Origin: Pseudisothecium myosuroides
Lineage: Eukaryota; Streptophyta; Bryopsida; Hypnales; Lembophyllaceae
Assembly (NCBI GenBank): GCA_951799445.1
Contig: OX637288.1
Span: forward strand, 9,054,501-9,118,500
DNA: 64,000 bases
Reading direction: 5' to 3'
In this document: in pieces, positions 1-13,593 of the stretch
How positions within the stretch are numbered: the stretch's first letter is position 1
How the letters are laid out: the number at the start of each line of letters is the position of its first letter
Position numbers and translations under genes: made by a program
The notes under the pieces: generated by a model
Seen by the model: the letters and a program-made list of their open reading frames with translations, nothing else
The model's database searches: none
What the model was told of the DNA's origin: nothing

Positions 1-3000
1 CTCAGCTTGATGACGCCCAGCAGATGATTGAGAAGCTCTCGGCGAAGGAAGAGGAGCGGAAGTCATGCCAGTTGATTAGTGCGCCAAACAGCGTGCGAGC
101 GGAAGATGGCTCATTCGAACGGCTCCAAAAAGCCCAAGAAATCGAGATGCGCCATGCAGAAGAAGTGATGCAACTCCAGTTGGAGCTGGAGTCGCTGGAG
201 GCAGTCCTTGACGAAGAACGGGCCCAGAAGAAGGAGCTGGAGGAGAAGCTTGGTCAGTTTGAAATGGCGGAAGCGCCCCAACCCGATTGCGCACGAGAGG
301 AGAAACCCACATCCCAAGAGCTGGAGATGAAGTCGGCCGTCCTTGACGAGGAGAGATCCCTCGAGGCGAAGGTGGCGAGGCTAATACAGCAGTTGCGAGA
401 GGCTGAAGAGATGATCTCGAATTTGAAGGCGGCAAGCGAGGTGAGAGAGACTACGTACTTCGATGCCGTGTCCAGGCTGCAGTTGTATTCTCCAGATCCG
501 AAATCGACACGTCTGAGCGAGCAGCTGGATCAAGACAAGGTTGTGATGGAAGCCTTGGAGAATCAACACCTGTATTCGATCCGGGAGTTCGATGCATTGC
601 AAGGCGAGCACTCGAAGGCGTTGGAGAAGCTGAAGAGAAGGGAAGAGAGGGAGCGGATCTTGAGGAGAAGGATCGAGCGTCTAGAACGTGAATTAGTGAA
701 GGAGCAGGAGGTCCGTGAGTTAGAACGAGAGTACGCTGATCTGGAGGAGGGAGGCGCGGTGGACGAAGCGGAGAGGCTGGTTCTTGAGCAGAAACTGGAG
801 AACGCGAAGCTGGAGCTAGAAGTTACCCGGAGAGAAAATCTGAAACTCAAGGAAGAAGAGTCTGAGAAAGACCTTACGCGGTGTCAGGCGGAATCCGAAA
901 CTGTCCTTGCCATCACCTCCATGCAGGCAGAGCTTGTGGACTTGAGAGCCGAAGCTGAAGTATCAGACCAAGAGCTTGCAGCTGCGAAGGGAGCTGTGTC
1001 CGAGCTTACAAGTGAGCTGGATAGTATGAGGATGATGCTCAGTGATGTGAAAGATGAGAACTTGCACGCGATTGAGAAGTACGAGTCCCTGTTGGGAGTG
1101 AAGGACTCTGAGATCGAAGCTCTGCGAAGGGATCGTCAGAGTGCCACTGTGGAGCTGGTCGATTATCTTGCCGAGGGCGATCAAGCCCTGAACAAAGCGT
1201 GGTTGGAGATGGAGCAGATATCCTGCGGTTACATCCCTTTCTCAGCAAGGTCTAGCCGGGACAGTATGCACCATTCCAGGACGAACGAGAAAAGGAAGGC
1301 TGTGGAACAACTGAAACAACAATTGCAACATGCTCAGGAGATGGCGAAGGACGCGGAGGGAAGAGTTCGAGTGCTGAGTGAGACAGCGTTTGCAATGTCT
1401 TCGGACCAAGCACCAGAGACCCCGCAAGAAGTCCACCGTCTGAGAACACAAGCTGCTGAGGCAATGGAGGTTCTTCAGGCCGATGTGGACTCTTCAAGGC
1501 ATAAATTTATGGAGTTGGGTAGAAATGCCACGGTGATGTCAGCGGTGATGGTGTGGCTGTCGAAGTCAGTTGAAGCGAAGGAGATAGCAGGAAGCACAGC
1601 CCGCGCAGAGCTGAGGGAAGCCGAATTCGTCATCAACGAGAAGGAGCGTCTGCTCTCCGGATTGCGCGACGCTCAAGTGTCTGACCAGTCTTTGCTGAGA
1701 GAGTCCGAAGAAGAAGCGAGGCTACTCTCTGAACGTCTGGAGGAAAGTAAGAGAATGGCCGGTGAAAAAGAAGAATCTGTAGCAGATCTGGGAAGTGAAG
1801 TGGCCAGACTTCGATCGGCACTGGAAGCTCTAGAAACTGAGAGGAAGCAGCTTGTTGAATCCAAGGAGAAGGTTGAAAGCGAGGCATCGGAAGCTTGCTC
1901 CGCCATGAATGACCTGAAGGAGGAGCTTGCTATGAGTCGTTCTCTACTGAAGGAAGCTGAGGATAAAGCTGGTGAAGCCGCTGCGGCCCATCAAAGCCTG
2001 TCTATCGTGAAAGAAGAGTGGGAAGCCGAGAAGGCAGGTCTGGAAAGCGATTTGCGGCGCTTGGAACAAGAAAAGTCCACCCTGGAAGCGGAGATGGAGG
2101 CATTGAGAGTGGAGCTGGAGCAGGTGCAGGCCCGGTCTGATGAACTGAGCAATCTGGTAAGTGATTCTCCTTGGGATGATTGCGAAATGGTATGTGAGTG
2201 GTGCAATTTGGGACTAAGGTCAGTGTGTTTTCACTTCTGTTTCCAGGTCCTCGAAAAGGAGGCAGAGGTTGCGGCACTTGCAGAGGAGAGCAAGCGTCTT
2301 TCGTTCATGAGTGCTGCGAAGGAGGAGGAGCAGCTGGCCGCCCATGAGACGGCACTTGAACTGCTGAGGTCCGAAGTGCGACAGAAAGAGGCCCTGTTGA
2401 AGCAGGCAGACAGCGATCATCTTGAATCTGTTGGAGCTTCAGAGGCACGCGAGAATGAGAGGGAGCGTGAAATCGCTGAGCTGAAAGAGCGTGGCGAGAT
2501 TCTCTCTAGCACGAGTGCGAAGAAGGAAGAAGAGCTGACTGAGAGCAGGAGGGAATTGGAGGTTCTCCAAACAGAATTGCAGAGGAAGCACGTGCTGCTA
2601 GAAGAAGCAGAGACCAAGCTAATCCAGGCAGGGCAAGCTTCAGAGGAACTCATGAAGGAGAAGGACGAGCAAATAGCGCTGCTGAAAGAGGAGAGCGAGC
2701 GGATGTCCTGCATGAGCGTTCAGAAAGAGGATGGTGAGTTAGCCGAGATGAGGAGAAAGCTGGAGTCGTTGCAAGGTGAGATTCGGGCGAAGGAGAGGAC
2801 CTTGGAAGAAGTGGAGAGGCAGCTCTCTGAGTCGGTCCAAGCTTCTAGAGCGCTTGGTGAGGAGAAGGACGAAGCAGTCTGTGAGCTGAAAGCAGAGGTG
2901 AATAGGTTATCGTCCATGTATGCTGAAAACAGCGGGGAGCTGTCTCGACTTCGCGAAGAGTTGGAGGCAATTCAAGCAGAATTGGAGAGCAGAGAAGTTC

Positions 3001-6000
3001 TTCTGCAAGAATCCCAGACCCGCGTCATCCAGGCTGATGCGGCCCTGGAGAAACTCGCAGGGGAGAAGGAGGCGCTCCAATCGGAGTTGGAGAGCAGAGA
3101 GTCACTTCTGGAGGATTTCCGGTCCCGTATGGTCGAGGCAGACGCGGCTTTGGAGGCCGTTGCTGGGGAGAAGGCTTTTCTTGAATCACGGCTGGAGAGT
3201 GCCTCGATAGACTCCAGCGTGTCCGCCTCAAGGCTTTGTGAAGCCGAGGAGGCACAATCCGTTCTGCAGGAGAAGGTCGCTGTGATGGAGGCCCGGATCG
3301 TGGAATATGAGGATAGGGAGCAGTCTTTGATGATGGAGTTGGAAGAGCTGTCCACTGCCCGGAATATGAGCGAGGAAGACGTGATTCACTTCCAGAACGA
3401 AGTGGTGGAGCTGAGGAGAGAGCGAGACAGTCTGAACTTGGAGGTCTCAACGATGGACGCGCAATCAGCAATCAGCGAGAGACTGCAATTTATCCAGTCG
3501 ATGTGTACGGACACTGACGACCGAATCGCCTCCATGCAGTCGGAAATAGAGGACTTGACGTCAGCGAAGGAAGCTTTGGAGACTGAAGTTCGGTCGATCG
3601 AAGCTAGGGCCGTCCAGCTATCGCTGGCGCTGGCCGAGAGGGAAGAGAGCCTGGCAGCTGCTCGTAAGGATCTGGAACGCGTGCATATGGATCTGGTGGA
3701 TGCCACCGAACGCGACTCCGCACCACGCGAAGAGTTGACGGCTGCCAAATCTAAGCTTCAGTCTGCTGAGGAGAACATCGACAGCATGAGCAGGAGGATC
3801 GATGAGCTGGAGAAATCAAGAGCTGATAAGGAGGAAGAGCATGTCTTCCTCCAGGAGCGCTTGGAGAGAGCGAGTGTGAACCGGATGGAAGCCCAGGGGA
3901 AGCTGGATGCGCTGACTGTGGTGATGCACGAATTTTCAAGGTCGGAAGAGAGTTGGGGGAATGAAAGGGATATGATCGTCTCGGAGATCGAAGCGATGAG
4001 ATCCCAACTGACAGAGAAGGTGGCAGAGGTGTCGGCACTGCAAGAAGAGAAAAGGTCTCTTGAGAACCGACTCCAGGGTGTAGCTGGCGAGAAGGATGCC
4101 TTATTGGCAAGCATCGCATCGTTGGAGAATGGCAGCGATAGATTCGAAGCCGGCGGTAAATGTGCAGGCAAGGATGCTTCTTCCGTGAGTGACGAGGTGG
4201 AGTTGGCCAAAGCTCGGGCCGCTTTAGCTGGCGCAGAGGAGAAGGTGAAGCTATTGGTAGACGCCAATGCTACAATGACCGTGGAGTGGGAAGGGGAAAG
4301 GTCGAGGTTGAATGCAGACAAAGAACTTCTGCAATCAGAGATTTCTCGACTGGAGAAACCTGTCGATAGCGTCTCGGACGAGAAGAGGTCTACCTCAGAG
4401 GATGGTGAAAGTGGAAAGGACCATGTAATGGATGAGCTGAAGCAGGTAGTGAAGAGCACCAGCGCAGAATGCGAGAAGTTGCGTTGTAAACTTCGAGAGC
4501 GGGACAACACAATTTTGTCCGTCAAGCTGCAATTGGAGGAAGCCATGGTGCACTACAAGGAGACGGAGATCGAAATGGAGAAGACGATCAGAGAAAAAGA
4601 TGAAGCCATTTCACGAATCTTGGAACTGGAAGCCGAGGTGACGGATGCCGAAGAGGAGATCATGAGGCGGCGAGAGCAAGTCGAGCTCGAGTTGGAGAAT
4701 GTCGTGGTGAGGTTGACAGCTCAATGGAGGTCAGAGAGAGAGCAGCTAGAGAATGAGAGAGATGATGCCCGGGCGGAGGTCATCGAGGTAGAGTGCGAAT
4801 TGAGGGAGCAGCTAAAGCGTGAAAGAGATGCCGCTCGGGCAGAGGCCGATGAGTACGCTGCAGTGAGGAAGAGGATAGAGGAAACTCAAAATGCATCTGC
4901 ACAGGACAAAGATTGTGGACAGGAGAGTTGTAGAGAAGTGGAGGAGTCCGTGAGCCTGTCTCTGGAAAGCATAGCCGCTTTTGCTTTGGCGCAGGAGGAA
5001 GTTGATCTCACGAAGAGCCACTGTGAGAAAGAGATGGAGACTTTGGCCGTGGACATGAAATCCCTGAGAGCGGATCTAAGCGGTAGCTTCTTTGAGTTTC
5101 CTGTAGTTGAAATTCAAGAAGACGTGAAGTCTATCATCGAAGCGCACAGAACTGAAATCTCTAGCTTCGCTCTGAAGGTGGAAGCTTTGGAAAGCGTTGT
5201 AGCGGAGAGCACGAGTAAAATCTCCACGCTAGAGGCCGCGCTAGAGAATGCACAGGAAGTTGGGCATAAGTTTTTAGAAGAGGGGCAGTGTGTTGATTCG
5301 GTACACTCTGAGCAGGCAGCTGATCTAGCATCTGCTTGTGCAGATCTTGAAAACACTAGGGTGGAGCTTGAGATGTCTGAAGCTGCCGTGTCTCAACTCC
5401 TAGCCGCGGTGAGTGAGAGAGATGCCACTTTGTCCGTTTTAGAGTCAGCACTGAAAGAAACGCAAGAACGTTTGGCAGAGCTGGAGGCGGAACGCGAGGC
5501 CAATCGACAGGAGGCCGATGCCGCGAAGCTGGCCCTGATCGATGTGGATCAGTTGCGCAGTCAGGTACTCGGTCTTCAAAGGCAGGTGGCACAGAGGGAA
5601 GAACTCATCAAAGGCTTTGAATACGACATCAATCTCCTGGAAGAGACGGGAACCGTGGAGGCTGAGAGCGCGGCAAGGAGCATCGGTCAGCTTCAGAAGG
5701 AATTAGATGAGAAGAGTGAGGAGTTGAGAAGGTTGAAAGAGCGGACTGGCACTCTGGAGTCGGAACTGCGTGGAAAGCTTGAAGACGGCATTGCCAGTGA
5801 CGCTGCGAGCGCTACAGAAGCTGCGTTGGAGAACGCAAATCTGCGTGCGAAAGTGGCTGGGCTGGAGGCTCGTTTGGCGTCGCTGGACGCACTGGCCAAG
5901 GAACAAGAATTTGTTGTGATGTCGCTGAAGTCGGAGCTGGAAACAGCTCGATCAGAAAGCGAGGCGGATGCTGCCAAAGCCCGCCAGGTAACTACAGTGG

Positions 6001-9000
6001 TTCGCATGTGCGCTCTCTCCCTTTTCCCAGCCCTTCCATTCATCTAATCTGATCCAATGTAATCAGGTACGTTTTAAGCGCATCGTTGTGGTCTTGTAGA
6101 ATGCCATGCAAGTGTTCCATGTTCAAGCGGCTAGTGCCTGACAGTGATTTGACCGTGGAGTGCAGTCTGCAGCGGTGTTCAAGACCTATGCTGAAAGCAG
6201 GGCGGAGGAGATGATGGCCAACGAGCAACGATTGAAGATGACAGTTTCCGTTCTTGAGGATCAAGTGAGCCGTTCGTCTTTTCTGGAAACTTCCAGTCCT
6301 TTTGTGGTCAAGCATCCTATCATCTTAGAGGACCCGAATCTAACATGAATTTTTTGGACAGGTGACTGGGCTTGAGAAGAAATTGGAGGAGCAGTATGAA
6401 TTGCGAGAGCAAGTCGAGAAAGACCTGAGAAAATCGAGGCAGCTTGGGTCGACGTTCTCGGCATTGGAGTCTCGAGAAGCACAACCTGCGAAGCAGTCTT
6501 TGGAAAGGTACGGGTCTGCTCGTGTGCCTGCACCAGTATCGTTGACTGGGTTACGCATTTGTTTGGGGCCGGAACTGGAGTCGTGTAGCTCGACTGATCC
6601 TGGTTTCTGTATATGAATCGCATAGGAAGCTGAGAGTCGTGGAAGCGGAGCTATCGATGGCGCATCAAAGACTAGAGAATCTGCAATCGCAATGTGACGA
6701 GAAGGATAGACAGGTAAGATCACTAGCGCAGTTTTATTGCAGACGTAATAGGAGCCCCCTCGGTATTTGGGCGATATCTGCTGGAGACCGTCACATGTGC
6801 TCCCCGCCCCCCTAATCTGTGCTGACGATGCGAGAATGATGGTAACTACTGTGCAGATCAAGGCTCTGAACGGCCAAATCAACCAAGTGACACTAGCAGC
6901 TGGACGTCAGACGACCGAAAGCCAGCAGAAGGTGCCGTCACTAATCTATCACTAGCTAGATGACCCGTGAAAGGTGGTCCAACGTGTTTGAGTACCTCGT
7001 TAGCATTCTTTCCCTTGAGAGTTGGGATGGTGACAGTACTGTTGTCACATTGTGGTGTGAAACAGCTATGGTGTAGCTCACGACTGACATCGTCTACACA
7101 GGTGAAGGGACTGGAGGCATTGATGGAGAGCGGTAGTGGCAAGTCTCTAGCCAGAACATCTAGTATGGGACCATGTATGGACTTCAGAAACGCAGACGTC
7201 GCCGCTAGGCGCCGAATCGAGGAGCTTGAAGCTCTTGCCGCAGGGCGCCTGAAGGAAGTGAGTGGCAGCCCTTGTGAGCCGTGCGTTGACTGCTCATGAT
7301 TTCCGATTCCTTTGATAGAGTGGGTTCTCTCTTCCGGAAACTTACGCGGAACTTGGTGCGTGGGTGGATGCAGGTGTACGGTTTGAATGCGAAAGTTGCA
7401 GAGCTTGAGAGTGATTTGCACGACGTGGTTCGTGGATTGGTCCGCTGCAATCTGGATGTTCAGAATATGAAGGTGAATCCCTTGACAGTCTCTGTAAACT
7501 CGGCCGTGGGTGTTGACGTATGTTGAGTTGACTGCAGATGGAAATCTTCTAACGTTTGTGTGTCGGATGTGAGCAGTTGAACCATCCACAAGTGAAGGAG
7601 ATTGTAGCCACTGTTCGACGACAAAGCATCGAGAACCAGAGACCGGTTAGTTACTGTCCAGTTTGTACGTTCTAGCTCATGTGCGGTGAGTTGTTCGTCC
7701 AGGGCGGACGTTTTGCTTCATTGTCTTACCTGCACAGCATGGCACTTGACAGGATACTGTCCAAGATGCCGAATTGGAAAGATTGCGGAAGAAGCTGAAC
7801 GAGTTTATCGAAGAGAGAGACAGGTACGATCATATGGCTGTCGGTTGTTTTACACTAGCTGCCGTGTGAATCTGGCTTGAGAGGTAGCCTACCGTTGGGT
7901 GACCCAGCAGATGGGTCGAAGCCACTTATTTGCTAATCTGATTGACATCTTCCCTTATTCAACAGCTGGCTAGAGGAAATTACAAGACAGCAGGCCGAGA
8001 TTGTAGCTGCTCGTGCCTCCGCGGAGAAGATGCGTTTCCGCGACGACACCTTGACCGCGGAGAATGAGAAACTCAAGGTATTTACGTTTTCATGCGGATT
8101 TGTGTGCGCTGTAGATTTGCTTTGGGACACAGTGTTGCCGTTTGGTTGTTGATGGCCGCCAGCATTTTACCGAATTCTTTCTCGATGGTGCAGACTCAAA
8201 GTGCAGGGCTTCAGAAGCGGTTGGGAGAATTGGAGCAAGAAATCAAGAAGCTATCTGGGCAGCAGAACCTTCAGCAACGGATTCATCACCATGCTAAGAT
8301 CAAGGTATAGCGCACTCTCGGGCTGGAGAGTTTGTCTTGCCGGGTTATGTCGTATAAGTTATTGTGTGAGTCGACTTGATCAGCATTCCGTTTACTGACG
8401 GTACGTCGCCCTGTTTGCAGGACGAAAATAATTCGCTGAGGCTACAGGTGGAGGACCTGAGCACGAAGATGAGACGTGCGGAAATGATGTTTGGCAGAGT
8501 TAAAACCGAGCTTGAGCGTTACAGGATAGCGGCAGGCAAAACTCCGTTCCCTAACATCGACGAAGAGCAGCGACTCCGAAGCAAATTGCAGGTACTGTGG
8601 TGTCGGAGAGAGGCAGAATTGATTATTTCAAGTTAATTGCGAAGTCTGACCGAGTGACGCGGAAGGCCGAGGAATCACTCTCAGTGAGCAGAGGTGGAAA
8701 AAGGTCAACTTAGTGGTTTCTGGAAGACCGAGGACTGACTATTATCGCTTGACTGTGTGAAACAGGAGGCTGAGGAAAGTAAGATCCAGCTCGCCCAGCA
8801 ATTTATCACGCTGAGCAATGCAATTCAACAGGTACTGGGTCGCATCTCGTCGAAGTTTGTGGTTGGACGTGGCGATCGTTTACATCTGTTGATACTAATT
8901 GAGTGCCCTTTCTGTGAACAGGCAGCAGGCAGCGCGAACTCCGTGAGGCAAGTTGATGAGTCTGCTGCAATGGATGCAGTCCGGCAGTTGGAGTCACGGC

Positions 9001-9278
9001 TACGAACTGCAGAAGACGAAGTGTCTGAATTTAGATTGAAGGTATTATATTTGACGAATTTTTCCAGCTTGACGTGGCTGATTCCTGGCATCTGGTGCTC
9101 TAACGATCGCGTCTGTCGGTCCTCGTCGAACTCACAAGGTGATAACGTGGTAATGCAGACGAGAATATCTGGGGAAAAGAGGCGTCTGAGTGAATTGCGA
9201 ACGTTCCATACTCCGGTGAAGTCGAATCCAGCGGCAGCCTCTCAGCAATTTCTGAGCAGCCCTGCCATATATCGGTGA
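1..9278 (+). CDS. KIN12: Kinesin-12 second copy, 5' truncated by the window edge
   Basis: Mirror image of the right-hand gene, covering residues from about 1030 to the stop at 9276-9278. Exons: 1-2156, 2247-5987, 6166-6264, 6362-6507, 6626-6713, 6857-6931, 7102-7257, 7374-7472, 7577-7645, 7753-7823, 7966-8077, 8194-8304, 8421-8591, 8766-8831, 8922-9041, 9159-9278. I see no coding difference from the right copy; the one substitution noticed inside the gene is intronic (2186 A here, G in the mirror). The sequence enters in the middle of a giant exon in frame, so the gene probably continues to the left, but whether it has a motor domain cannot be told. It is transcribed towards the other copy (convergent). 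Confidence 0.85.
2157..2246 (+). other. In-frame 90-nt intron, left copy
   Basis: Same intron as 33584-33673. It contains the A/G difference between the two copies at base 2186 (mirror 33644). Confidence 0.72.
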
Positions 9279-10544
9279 TAGGTTGAGCAGGATATGTACA
9301 GTAGCTAGGAAGTGATCTCCGGTGGTGAGATGCTCGCACTGATCGGGAGGTTTCTGTACAGGATTCTGTGTACATTATGCAATTTGATTCATTCCTGTGA
9401 TTGCTGCCTTGGGAGGCCACGCACAGCAATTTGTCTCTATAAAATTCTGTCTGATCAAAAATCATCCTCGGATCGCTTTGGACGTATGTCGTTGTTTGCG
9501 AGTTGTGATATATGTGCTAGAGGGATACTGTATATGCTGTCGCATGGAAGATGCGTAACGGGAGATTTCATTCAAGTAGTTCAATGACGGGGAGTCTCCC
9601 ACGACATTGTTAATCCTGAGAGAGGACGGGCCTATGACCGTGTAATCAACCTCAAAGTCCTTGGCTTTGTGTGCTTGATGGACATTATTTTACTTCACTT
9701 TTTCTTTTCTTTTTTTTACACATGCGACCTTCAACGAGGGCCGCAGCAGGACTGACCCGACACAACCAAGTTATGGAACCTGGCGTTATTTTATTTCACT
9801 TTTCACAGATGAAATTTTTCGAAATAGAATGCGCTCTGTTAGCTTGATGACGTATTCCCTTTGTCTGTCAACTAGGCACTCTGTCCATCACTGTTTATTC
9901 CTTCATCGTGTTTGCTAGACTGTAAGGGAGCCGATCCCTTTCCGATCAACCCCCGCATTTCCAACCTATAGGTTGTTGTCTTTCCAAGAAGTTGTGGCTG
10001 GAATTCCGGAGCAGCTGTGGTGCATCACAATTGGTCTAGCCCTTGGTCGATTTTGCAATCAGCTTATGGTCAGAAATAGAAAGGTCTATATCACCATTAT
10101 AGGTCGATGAGAATCTTCCACTAAAAAATTCATGGTAATTACCTTTTGTATAATAGAATTCTGGAAAAATGTGCAATCCTTCCAAACGGCTCTATTTCTG
10201 TATAGGGGAAAAGTTTCGCACTCAAAAAAACTGTATTCCAAATATGCACAATTGCTTGAGTGGTTGGAAATGGGTCGGTTCCCTTATATTCATCTCACAA
10301 GGAATACATTTTCCAATCAATTGTTGAGCTTTAATCTAGCAGCACGTGGTTCACCGACCGCGTTGGGAGAGAGACACATGTATAGAAGCAACAACGTGAG
10401 CCTGTTGCCTCCGTGAATAATTAATTAATTTGAAAGTTTAATGTTCAACACTTAGAAAAAGGATATTTTTGAAATTTGGCTTTTTGGGATAAATAAATGA
10501 CTGCAATTTTGCCTTTGGTCCACAACCGTTCCACTTTTGTGAGA
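9279..10544 (+). other. 3' flank of the left kinesin copy
   Basis: No gene seen. It falls from moderate GC to AT-rich by about 9.7 kb. No AATAAA occurs near the stop; the first clear one I see is at about 10492, over 1.2 kb away. Short open frames here look like chance. Confidence 0.4.
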
Positions 10545-11937
10545 TTTTTTTTTTTTTTTTTTTGAACAAATGGGAATTCCATTGCAAAAGCACCAATACA
10601 CAACAGCCAAGCCAAACAAAAAACCAAACGACCTTAAGTGAACCTACTTGGAAAAGGCTTTAGCCTATTCCAAACCATCGTATTTTCCACCTAGGTAGCC
10701 ACTATTGAGGATTAATTGGGTCCAAATCTCATCAAACTTCAACTAGGTTCTATTGGCAAATTGGAGATGACAACGTGCACATTGGTGTGCCTTCATCAAT
10801 GCGGCTTGTCCTGAATCCATGAGGCTGTCCTAAAGTGCTTCTTGGAGTCTAGCTATGGGCCAGCATTCTCATTTGAACACTAAACTATTGTGTGTAATCC
10901 ATATAAGCCAGAGGACTAGACTTCTAAGCACGTTCCATATGACTCTGAACCTATAGAATTTTCTTGGTAAACTAGAACCAAAAATACAATGCATATGATC
11001 TAAGCTACCACGGGGTCCTAGAATTGGGGGTGCCCCGTGGAGGTGGTACAATATGGACTAAGCATAATCCCACACTTCTTGGGCCCCAGGGCAAAGATGA
11101 AACCTGTGAATGGGAGTTTCTTCCTATAACAAATGCATTTAGTGTCAATCTAGGGGGCAACGTAAGCTCTCCACGAATTAATCGCCTTGGCATTGTGCCA
11201 AATTGACTACATAAAAGCAACCTCCATCTGAAGACAAGTATAGTGCCGTACTAGTTGCCATTGCGGTATAAACGAGAAAGGAGTTGTCTTGGCCACTTTG
11301 AAGGAATGGTCTTCTTCGGGTGGCATTTACTAGTAAGGAGTCTTGTGCCAATACTAGTGAAGTATTCCAATAAGCGATCTCCTATGCCCCATTGCCATTG
11401 AATATAGTCAAAGGTTAGGGAATTCAACGCACCAATATATATAACAAACGGGGAGCACGGTCGTTACCTTTTGTCCATTGTACCATCCTAACACAATGGA
11501 CATAATCTCAATAAGAGTAACAATTTTGTTGGAGGCTAGGAGAGTGGTTCAAGAGCTGTCTTGATTGTAGTCCAATGGTCACCTTTGTTGTGTGCCCTGC
11601 GATTAAGATATGTTGAATAGGGGTTTGCACCAAATGGTCATCCACTATGGCAATTTGCCATACGGTCACAGAGAGGGAGTCTATGGGATCATGAAATACG
11701 CTGACCCAGCCCGAAGTTTGTACCCAATCAACCTGCTCAGTAAACATTGCTCACCAAATGGGAGGGAAGCAAGTGATGAATCAAGGCTAGTGCCTATGCT
11801 CAACTTTATGGAGTGGAAATTGAAAAGAGATGTCTTCTTAGGATTGGAAGGCTCATGCATGGATATCCTTGTGAGCAATTTTTTTAGTCATCAAGGGTAT
11901 TCATCATTGGTAGCCATTCTTCCACTTGCCCCAACGC
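10545..11937 (-). mobile_element. Old 5'-truncated L1-type LINE tail (left arm)
   Basis: On the minus strand the element ends in a 19-base poly-A (T run at 10545-10563) directly after a CCCATTTGTTCA-like terminus. The same terminus precedes the poly-A of the full-length LINE at 54033. Decayed frames match the C-terminal part of that element's ORF2: SIPSKWPRQL is conserved, as are CIFGSSLPRKF versus CIFGATLPRRF and LWLIWITHNS versus LWIIWISRNS. Homology is clear in about 10546-11460 and vague further upstream. Many stops; not functional. Confidence 0.7.
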
Positions 11938-12526
11938 TTAACCCCTAAAGAACTGAGGCATATTTTGAGCGAAAATTGTAAAAATCTGCCACTCTTCAGG
12001 GCAATGAGAAAAAAAATGAAAAAAAGAGTTATTTTTTTCAAAATTCAACCATACAAATCTTGTATTAGACTACTATGGGAATGTGTGCCAAAAAATTCAA
12101 AAACTTTGATTGCATAGGTTGAAAGATTATAACATTTGAAGTTAGAAGACTTTTTTTTTAGATCTTGCCAGATAGGGCTAGTGGACTTTAACTCCTTCTA
12201 AAGTGAGATTTTTACATTATATATGGTTATTTTTTTTAACATTTTCATTTTGTATTACATAAGTTACATACTTGCCAAACTTCAAAATTATAGGAAAAGT
12301 TTTGCTCATGTTGCTCGAAGTTGCCTAGGTTGTCCAAAGAATCTAGACAAGGTAGCATAATTTTTTATCTGGGCACCTGGTTGGGAAAAAAATTGTATTT
12401 TCACTAAAAGAGTTCATGTTCACACCTTGTGTCAAAATTTGAAGAACATCTAAATAATGACTTCATAGGCACCTACCCAAGATCACTTGTATACGTTCAA
12501 CGGTCTTTCAGTCCTTTAGGGGTTAA
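11938..12526. mobile_element. TTAA-flanked terminal-inverted-repeat element, 589 bp (left arm)
   Basis: Mirror of 23305-23893. It begins TTAACCCCTAAAGAACTGA and ends with the complement TCAGTCCTTTAGGGGTTAA. No coding capacity; AT-rich interior. See the right-arm entry for interpretation. Confidence 0.55.
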
Positions 12527-13593
12527 TCATCTTCAATCATTGAATTTATCCTAGCCTCATTTGTAATTCTTCTTAGAACCTTATTTGTGTAAGCATGTTC
12601 AATTGCTTGTGAGTGGTAAGGTTTAGGGTTTGGTTTGTGAAAAGTAGTGTAAATCACTATACTGTTGAACATTGGGAGATGGATAACACGGCCCGACAAA
12701 AGCTTTTGAGCAATATGTTTTCTCCTATAGATATACAAAGAGGTAATGGAAGAGAGCGGAATAGAACGAGACTTTGCAACACTTGATGCTAACTTAGAAT
12801 TGGAGCATTCTATGGAAAAGGAAATTCAAAATCAAGTAAATAACCAGTGGAAAGGCCCAAGAAGCATATTGAAGTTGTATTACTTCCAACCAAAGTGGAG
12901 AAGCTTGATCCAACACTAAAGACAACAAAGCTTAGAGGACATACAAAAATTGTTTTGTACCATTTCAATCTCTAGGATCCCATGTATGCTGTAAAACAAC
13001 ATAGAAGTTTTGAAAATGCATTGAGATACTTGCAATTGATCAAAATACAAGTTGCTAGGGCAAGAGAAGAGTGTTTATGATGATCTCAATACAAGCTCCA
13101 TGAGAGAATGGTTAGAATGGATATTTTGCTAAAATGGCGCTAAGGGGTATGGGGAAGAGAGGAAATCAATGGCAGATTGATTGACAAGGTGTAATTTTCA
13201 CAAAATTATATCCTAATGATTAGATTAAAGACTTTGTAATCCTAAAATAATCCACTTTCAAGAATCAATTAAATTCAACAAACGGATGCCCTTACACAAG
13301 AAAACAAACTCACAAACTCAACTTGTATACAAAATTGAAACAAATCATCAAGCTCTCAAATATTCACATAGAGCAAATGCATAGTTGAGTGGACCAAAAT
13401 CACTGTCACGAAGATGTTCTCAGGGACCTTTTCTTACGGCAAGCACTATTCCATATAATAAAAAATATTTTTTTAATCAAAAAGACATACACTTCATTAT
13501 GTACATGGTTGTTTAGGAAATTATATAATTAGTATTTAGAAAATCATTCACATGAAGTGTAGGGGGACTTCTGTAAGGATTATTATGGATTGT
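12527..13593. other. Inner end of left arm, no recognised gene
   Basis: AT-rich. A 71-codon frame (12738-12523, minus, starting MYIYRRKHIAQ) is intact in both arms but matches nothing I know and may be chance. Three of the five arm-to-arm substitutions seen are in the last 268 bases. Confidence 0.35.

Larger units (their letters stand above)
1..13593 (+). repeat. Left arm of giant inverted repeat
   Basis: Base x matches the complement of base 35830-x up to the poly-T at 10545-10563, and 35831-x beyond it. Differences found: 2186 (A/G), 10007 (C/T), poly-T of 19 here versus 18 in the mirror, 13326 (T/A), 13405 (G/A), 13452 (C/T). Identity stops abruptly after 13593. The arm is cut by the window start, so its true length is unknown but at least 13.6 kb. 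I compared by eye, completely for the inner 800 bases and through translated frames elsewhere, so a few silent differences could be missed. Confidence 0.95.

Noticed and set aside
3758..4546. Long minus-strand frames inside the left kinesin (and mirrored plus-strand frames at 31284-32072)
   Set aside because: Ser-rich antisense shadows of the Glu/Lys/Leu-rich coiled-coil exons. They show no features of their own.
9138..9158. Earlier acceptor (CACAAG) for the last kinesin exon in the left copy
   Set aside because: In the required phase it meets a TAA within five codons. The acceptor ending at 9158 gives an open final exon.
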